NCBI GenBank assembly: GCA_903854305.1
Contig: CAINWC010000405.1
Location: 1 to 8,758, forward strand
Origin: an uncultured Pseudomonadota bacterium
GTDB lineage: Bacteria; Pseudomonadota; Gammaproteobacteria; Burkholderiales; Methylophilaceae
Direction of reading: 5' to 3'
Length of the DNA stretch: 8,758 nucleotides
Shown one piece after another: positions 5,896 through 8,758 of this stretch. Each line of letters begins with the position of its first letter. Position 1 is the first letter of the stretch. The notes below the pieces were generated by a model. It did not search any database, was not told the DNA's origin, and saw only the letters and a list, made by a program, of their open reading frames with translations. Position numbers and translations under genes: made by a program.

Positions 5896-8304
5896 TTAAT
5901 CAACATCCACTGCTGCTGCGGTTTTTGGTTTACCAAAATCATAACGTAAGCCAACCCAACCGGCGCGTGGTGCACCTGGCGCTAGGAATGTTTCATTAGC
6001 ACCAGTACCATTGGCAAATGCACCATTAGCCGTAAAGCCACTGGTTCCAAGCATTGCACTAGTATAATAGCTTGCGTCAAAAACGTTATTGACCTTGGCG
6101 AACAATTGCCAGCCTGTACTAGGTACGGTGTAACGAGTATCCAGATTTAACACACCATAACCAGCCACTTTGCCAGAACCCATGAAATTTACACCATCAG
6201 CTTGATGCTGGTTATTTTCATTGCCACGAGCATATTGGCCTGAGAACAAAACTGCACTAGCACCAATCGTCCAAGTGGGTAATGCACGCCATTCAGTACG
6301 CAATTTGAATTGATGTTTTGGAATGCCTGGAATATTGTCGCCTGGATTGACAGTAATACCCATCACGGCATTGCCATTTAGATCGACTCTTGGAGCTCCA
6401 GCAGCATCTAGCAATTGATAGGCGCTTGAGTTGGAGCCGCTAGCAATATCAAACGAACTTTGATAAGTCGCCTTGATATAGCTGTAGCCTGCTGACCAAC
6501 GGAAATCACCTGTTACACCGCTCAAGCCAAAATCAACCCCTTGACGGCGCGTATCACCTACATTTTGAAAGAAGCCGCTACCTGAAGTATTAGCCGCAAT
6601 AAACTGTAAATCGTTAGAGTTGGTAGCACGATAAACTGACACATTCCATTTAGCATTATCTCCAAATTTACCACGCACACCGCCTTCAAATGTCTTGGCA
6701 ACCACTTGTTTCAACGGTGGGTCACCGGCCATCGCATTAGGTAAATTGCATGGCATCAGAGGGTCTGCGCAGCCCATTTCAATGATAGATGGCGCACGAT
6801 TGCCTTCGTTATAACCTGCGTAGACATTAAGTTCTGGTACAAAACTATAAGTCAAACCTACCGCAGGATTAAAGCGACTATAAGTATCTGAACCGGTAAG
6901 TGAGCCAGTACCAGCGCCACCAACTGGATTAATTAAATCTTCATTATTAATACGTGTGTTGTTATAACGGCCAGATGCGGTTAACGCTAACTTTGGTGTT
7001 GCGTTGTAAGTGTCAGTAGCAAATACACTCCAAGTACGGTTACGGCCTTTCAATAATACATCCTGGCTCACAGCATCCAAAGTACCGCCAACACCACGAG
7101 CAGCATCAAAAGTACTGAATAACTGACTGGTTTGTTCAAAATTGATGCGCGCCAAATCAGCACTTGCACCCGCGGTTAGCTGATTTTTGTCGGTCACCCA
7201 AGTTAATTGAGCACCTAAACCATAGCCTTTTTGGGCGGTGCGACCTTGATTGATAACACCTTCAAAAGTATCAACTGGTGAACCAGGCACAACATTAGGA
7301 TCAGTCGCTGAAGTACCAAAACCAGCGTTCAAATCGCCATTATATGAACTAGTACGATTGCTTCTGTAATACGCATTCGTTGTCAGCAGAAACTCATCCG
7401 AAAGCCATGTACTCACCTTCGCATTAATAAAAGCCAGCTTGTTTTTTGTAATATCAGGTTTGGTGTAGACTGATTGGCGGCCTAAAGTTTGTAGCATGCT
7501 CTGTACCTGATAACCATTACCGGTCAACTGATTATCTGCCCCAGTAAAGCTCACATCTACATCCGTTTTTTCATTACTCCAACCTAACTTTGCAAATCCT
7601 TGCAGAACATCTGATGGTGAGCTATCACGCCAGCCATCTTCTTTAAACTTGTTGCCCGCAAAAAAGTAGCTCACGCCATTATCTAACTTACCGCCGTATT
7701 CGCCTTCAACAGCTTTACGACCCCATGAACCGCCAGACAACTGAATGCCGCCACCAGGATTATGTTCGCCGCTCTTGGTTTGCACAGAAACGGCGCCACC
7801 TAATGTGTTTAAACCAAATAATGGATTAGAACCAGGCATTAGCGCGATACTTGAAATCGCATTTTGTGGAATCAAATCCCAGTTAACCGTATCGCCGAAT
7901 GGCTCATTCACACGAACACCATCTTGATACACTGATAGACCTTGTGGTGTACCCACTAAAGGCGAAGCCGTAAAACCACGAAAGTTAACATCTGGTTGAT
8001 ACGGATTATTTTGCGCTTCGTTGATATTTACGCCAGCCATGTTTTGGTTCAAATAGTCAGCAATACTCAGACCATGTTGATCCTGAATATCTTTACCTTT
8101 TGCAACTTGCACATTAGAAGGTATTTGGTTAATGGGCACGCCAAGGCTAGAAAGTGGCGTAACGCCGACCACTTCAATTTTACCCAGCTCAATGGCCTCT
8201 GCTCGGTTTTCAGCAAAAGCTAACTGCGGCATCGCATAAGCAGCCAAAATTGCCACTAAGATTAATTTTGGTTTTATCGCATTTTCTTGTAATGTTTTTG
8301 GCAT
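5896..8304 (-). CDS. TonB-dependent outer-membrane receptor, substrate unknown
   Basis: This 802-residue protein is a TonB-dependent receptor that imports a scarce ligand across the outer membrane using the TonB-ExbB-ExbD system. It has a signal peptide (1-31; charged start, hydrophobic core, AFA before the cut), then a TonB-box-like IEVVGV (43-48) and a plug domain (about 55-180) with VNFRGF, LSVYQDGVRVNEPFGDT and LFGLNTLGGAVSVQT. The remainder is a beta-barrel rich in aromatic strands. There is no N-terminal signalling (STN) domain, so it is a plain transporter and not a FecA-type transducer. Only two cysteines occur, C512 and C519, in a CADPLMPC loop after NRAPSIIEMG; a disulfide is likely. 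The barrel-ending VGLRYDF is followed by a 12-residue GKPKTAAAVDVD extension. AGGA lies six bases before the ATG. The upstream region has sigma-54-type signals and the next gene is a sigma-54 activator. No ligand can be assigned from sequence alone. Confidence 0.95.
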   Translation of the reverse strand: MPKTLQENAIKPKLILVAILAAYAMPQLAFAENRAEAIELGKIEVVGVTPLSSLGVPINQIPSNVQVAKGKDIQDQHGLSIADYLNQNMAGVNINEAQNNPYQPDVNFRGFTASPLVGTPQGLSVYQDGVRVNEPFGDTVNWDLIPQNAISSIALMPGSNPLFGLNTLGGAVSVQTKSGEHNPGGGIQLSGGSWGRKAVEGEYGGKLDNGVSYFFAGNKFKEDGWRDSSPSDVLQGFAKLGWSNEKTDVDVSFTGADNQLTGNGYQVQSMLQTLGRQSVYTKPDITKNKLAFINAKVSTWLSDEFLLTTNAYYRSNRTSSYNGDLNAGFGTSATDPNVVPGSPVDTFEGVINQGRTAQKGYGLGAQLTWVTDKNQLTAGASADLARINFEQTSQLFSTFDAARGVGGTLDAVSQDVLLKGRNRTWSVFATDTYNATPKLALTASGRYNNTRINNEDLINPVGGAGTGSLTGSDTYSRFNPAVGLTYSFVPELNVYAGYNEGNRAPSIIEMGCADPLMPCNLPNAMAGDPPLKQVVAKTFEGGVRGKFGDNAKWNVSVYRATNSNDLQFIAANTSGSGFFQNVGDTRRQGVDFGLSGVTGDFRWSAGYSYIKATYQSSFDIASGSNSSAYQLLDAAGAPRVDLNGNAVMGITVNPGDNIPGIPKHQFKLRTEWRALPTWTIGASAVLFSGQYARGNENNQHQADGVNFMGSGKVAGYGVLNLDTRYTVPSTGWQLFAKVNNVFDASYYTSAMLGTSGFTANGAFANGTGANETFLAPGAPRAGWVGLRYDFGKPKTAAAVDVD

Positions 8305-8310
8305 GTCATT

Positions 8311-8314
8311 TCCT
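8311..8314 (-). promoter_or_regulatory. Ribosome binding site of the TonB receptor gene
   Basis: AGGA on the minus strand lies six bases upstream of the receptor ATG at 8304 and fixes that start. The signal peptide that follows directly supports the same choice. Confidence 0.7.
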
Positions 8315-8343
8315 AAGTTTTATTTGAAACATCACAATTAAAT

Positions 8344-8360
8344 AGCAATAAGCATTCCAA
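8344..8360 (-). promoter_or_regulatory. Candidate sigma-54 (-24/-12) promoter of the receptor-regulator operon
   Basis: The minus strand reads TTGGAATGCTTATTGCT. Against the sigma-54 consensus YTGGCACGRNNNTTGCW it keeps TTGG, the essential GG-N10-GC spacing and TTGCT; mismatches are confined to three central positions. The predicted start is near 8333, giving a leader of about 29 bases that contains the AGGA ribosome site. A cognate activator is encoded in the same operon, which makes the match more credible than the motif alone. Confidence 0.6.
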
Positions 8361-8373
8361 CCACTGGATATTT

Positions 8374-8401
8374 TAAGTTATTGAATATAATCAATGAGTA
8401 G
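8374..8401. promoter_or_regulatory. IHF-like sites between enhancer and promoter
   Basis: Two sequences each match the IHF consensus WATCAANNNNTTR with one mismatch: AATCAATGAGTAG on the plus strand (8389-8401) and ATTCAATAACTTA on the minus strand (8386-8374). They lie about 41-68 bp upstream of the predicted start, between the palindromes and the promoter, where DNA bending normally helps sigma-54 activation. The region is AT-rich, so chance matches are quite possible. Confidence 0.3.
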
Positions 8402-8441
8402 CATTATCTTTAATTTTATTACTGAGATTTTACACTGCGAT

Positions 8442-8483
8442 ATTGGTTGTATACAACCACCAATTGGTTGTATACAACCACCA
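8442..8483. promoter_or_regulatory. Two tandem 21-bp units, each with a 16-bp palindrome: candidate enhancer (UAS) for the NtrC-type regulator
   Basis: Two identical 21-bp units abut exactly (8442-8462 and 8463-8483). Each contains the perfect palindrome TGGTTGTATACAACCA (8444-8459 and 8465-8480). Centres are 21 bp apart, two helical turns, so bound dimers would sit on the same face of the DNA. Distances to the predicted sigma-54 start are about 119 and 140 bp. That is the usual enhancer geometry of NtrC-family activators, one of which is encoded in this operon. The TTGTATACAA core also resembles some GntR-family operators, so another regulator is possible. No T-run follows, so a terminator for the upstream permease gene is unlikely. 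Confidence 0.65.
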
Positions 8484-8489
8484 CTTAGA

Positions 8490-8758
8490 TTAAATACTGT
8501 TAAGCAGCTGCCTTGCAGGTATATTAAGAAATCCTCGCAACCCCAACCAAGCCGCCAGCGGGATAACGGTTGCTGCGATGAGCATGGTGCTGATTGCGAG
8601 TCTTACATTTAATTGAAACGGAATATTTAATATATATTCACTCATGTAATACGCAAGTAAATTGGCGGCAATGGCAGCAACCAATGCGGCAATTAGCCCA
8701 ATACAGGCAAACTCAGCCACGTAAGCAACACCCACTTGCCGCCTTGAGGCGCCAAACA
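8490..8758 (-). CDS. FtsX/YbbP-like ABC transporter permease, C-terminal fragment
   Basis: Only the last 88 residues are visible; the frame is open to the right window edge, so the gene begins outside. The sequence starts FGASRRQVGVAYVAEF, which matches the conserved (L/F)GA-RRQ coupling segment before the final membrane helices of FtsX-domain permeases. Two hydrophobic segments follow (about visible residues 18-36 and 57-72), and the end WLGLRGFLNIPARQLL resembles the YbbP-type C terminus. Such permeases pair with an ATPase of the MacB/LolD/YbbA type in the inner membrane and often act on lipoproteins or the envelope; the exact substrate here is unknown. The stop codon lies seven bases before the palindromic repeats of the receptor control region. 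Confidence 0.82.
   Translation of the reverse strand, partial: FGASRRQVGVAYVAEFACIGLIAALVAAIAANLLAYYMSEYILNIPFQLNVRLAISTMLIAATVIPLAAWLGLRGFLNIPARQLLNSI

Noticed and set aside
7996..8223. A 75-codon plus-strand open frame opposite the receptor N terminus
   Set aside because: It lies antisense to the well-supported signal peptide and plug domain and has no ribosome site or recognisable family.
8442..8483. Tandem identical repeats considered as a CRISPR remnant
   Set aside because: The two units abut without a spacer and each is a full palindrome at a promoter-proximal position; there are no cas genes.

Overview
The window looks like bacterial chromosome from a proteobacterium. A Gram-negative outer membrane is implied by the TonB-dependent receptor, and a sigma-54 system by the NtrC-type regulator. 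The moderate GC content, the RhlE-type helicases with their 'DPWFDKPYEA' and 'VAALLGG' C-terminal motifs, the PurT sequence and the group II truncated globin fit a betaproteobacterium, possibly Methylophilaceae. That placement is inference and cannot be proved from the window. I see no rRNA, tRNA, CRISPR array or insertion sequence; this is ordinary chromosome with one notable regulatory locus.

Layout. Positions 1-2530 on the plus strand hold two adjacent DEAD-box RNA helicase genes. The first is cut by the left window edge and has a very long RG/RGD-rich disordered tail. The second is a complete rhlE-type gene. A strong symmetric hairpin at 2568-2596 separates them from everything to the right, which is on the minus strand. 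Read in their own direction, the minus-strand genes are: the C-terminal end of an FtsX/YbbP-like ABC permease (8758-8490); a TonB-dependent receptor (8304-5896); a sigma-54-dependent response regulator starting 11 bases after it (5884-4436); purT (4310-3111); and a group II truncated hemoglobin (3072-2653).

How the parts fit. The 185-base gap before the receptor gene reads as an NtrC-style control region. In the direction of transcription it holds two adjacent copies of a 21-bp unit, each with a perfect 16-bp palindrome (TGGTTGTATACAACCA); then two overlapping IHF-like sequences; then a GG-N10-GC element resembling a sigma-54 promoter; then a Shine-Dalgarno sequence. The palindromes lie about 119 and 140 bp upstream of the inferred start site, a usual place for enhancer-binding proteins. 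The second gene of the same unit encodes such a protein, with GAFTGA motif, AAA+ domain and Fis-type HTH. I infer a self-contained circuit in which the regulator drives its own operon and so the level of one outer-membrane receptor. No histidine kinase and no FecI/FecR-type signalling domain is visible. The substrate is unknown.

purT and the globin gene probably form a second unit. purT has a plausible extended -10 promoter whose -35 and -10 boxes are each overlapped by CTGAAT/ATTCAG half-sites, which suggests an operator array. PurT uses formate for purine synthesis, which would suit a one-carbon metabolism, but that link is inference.
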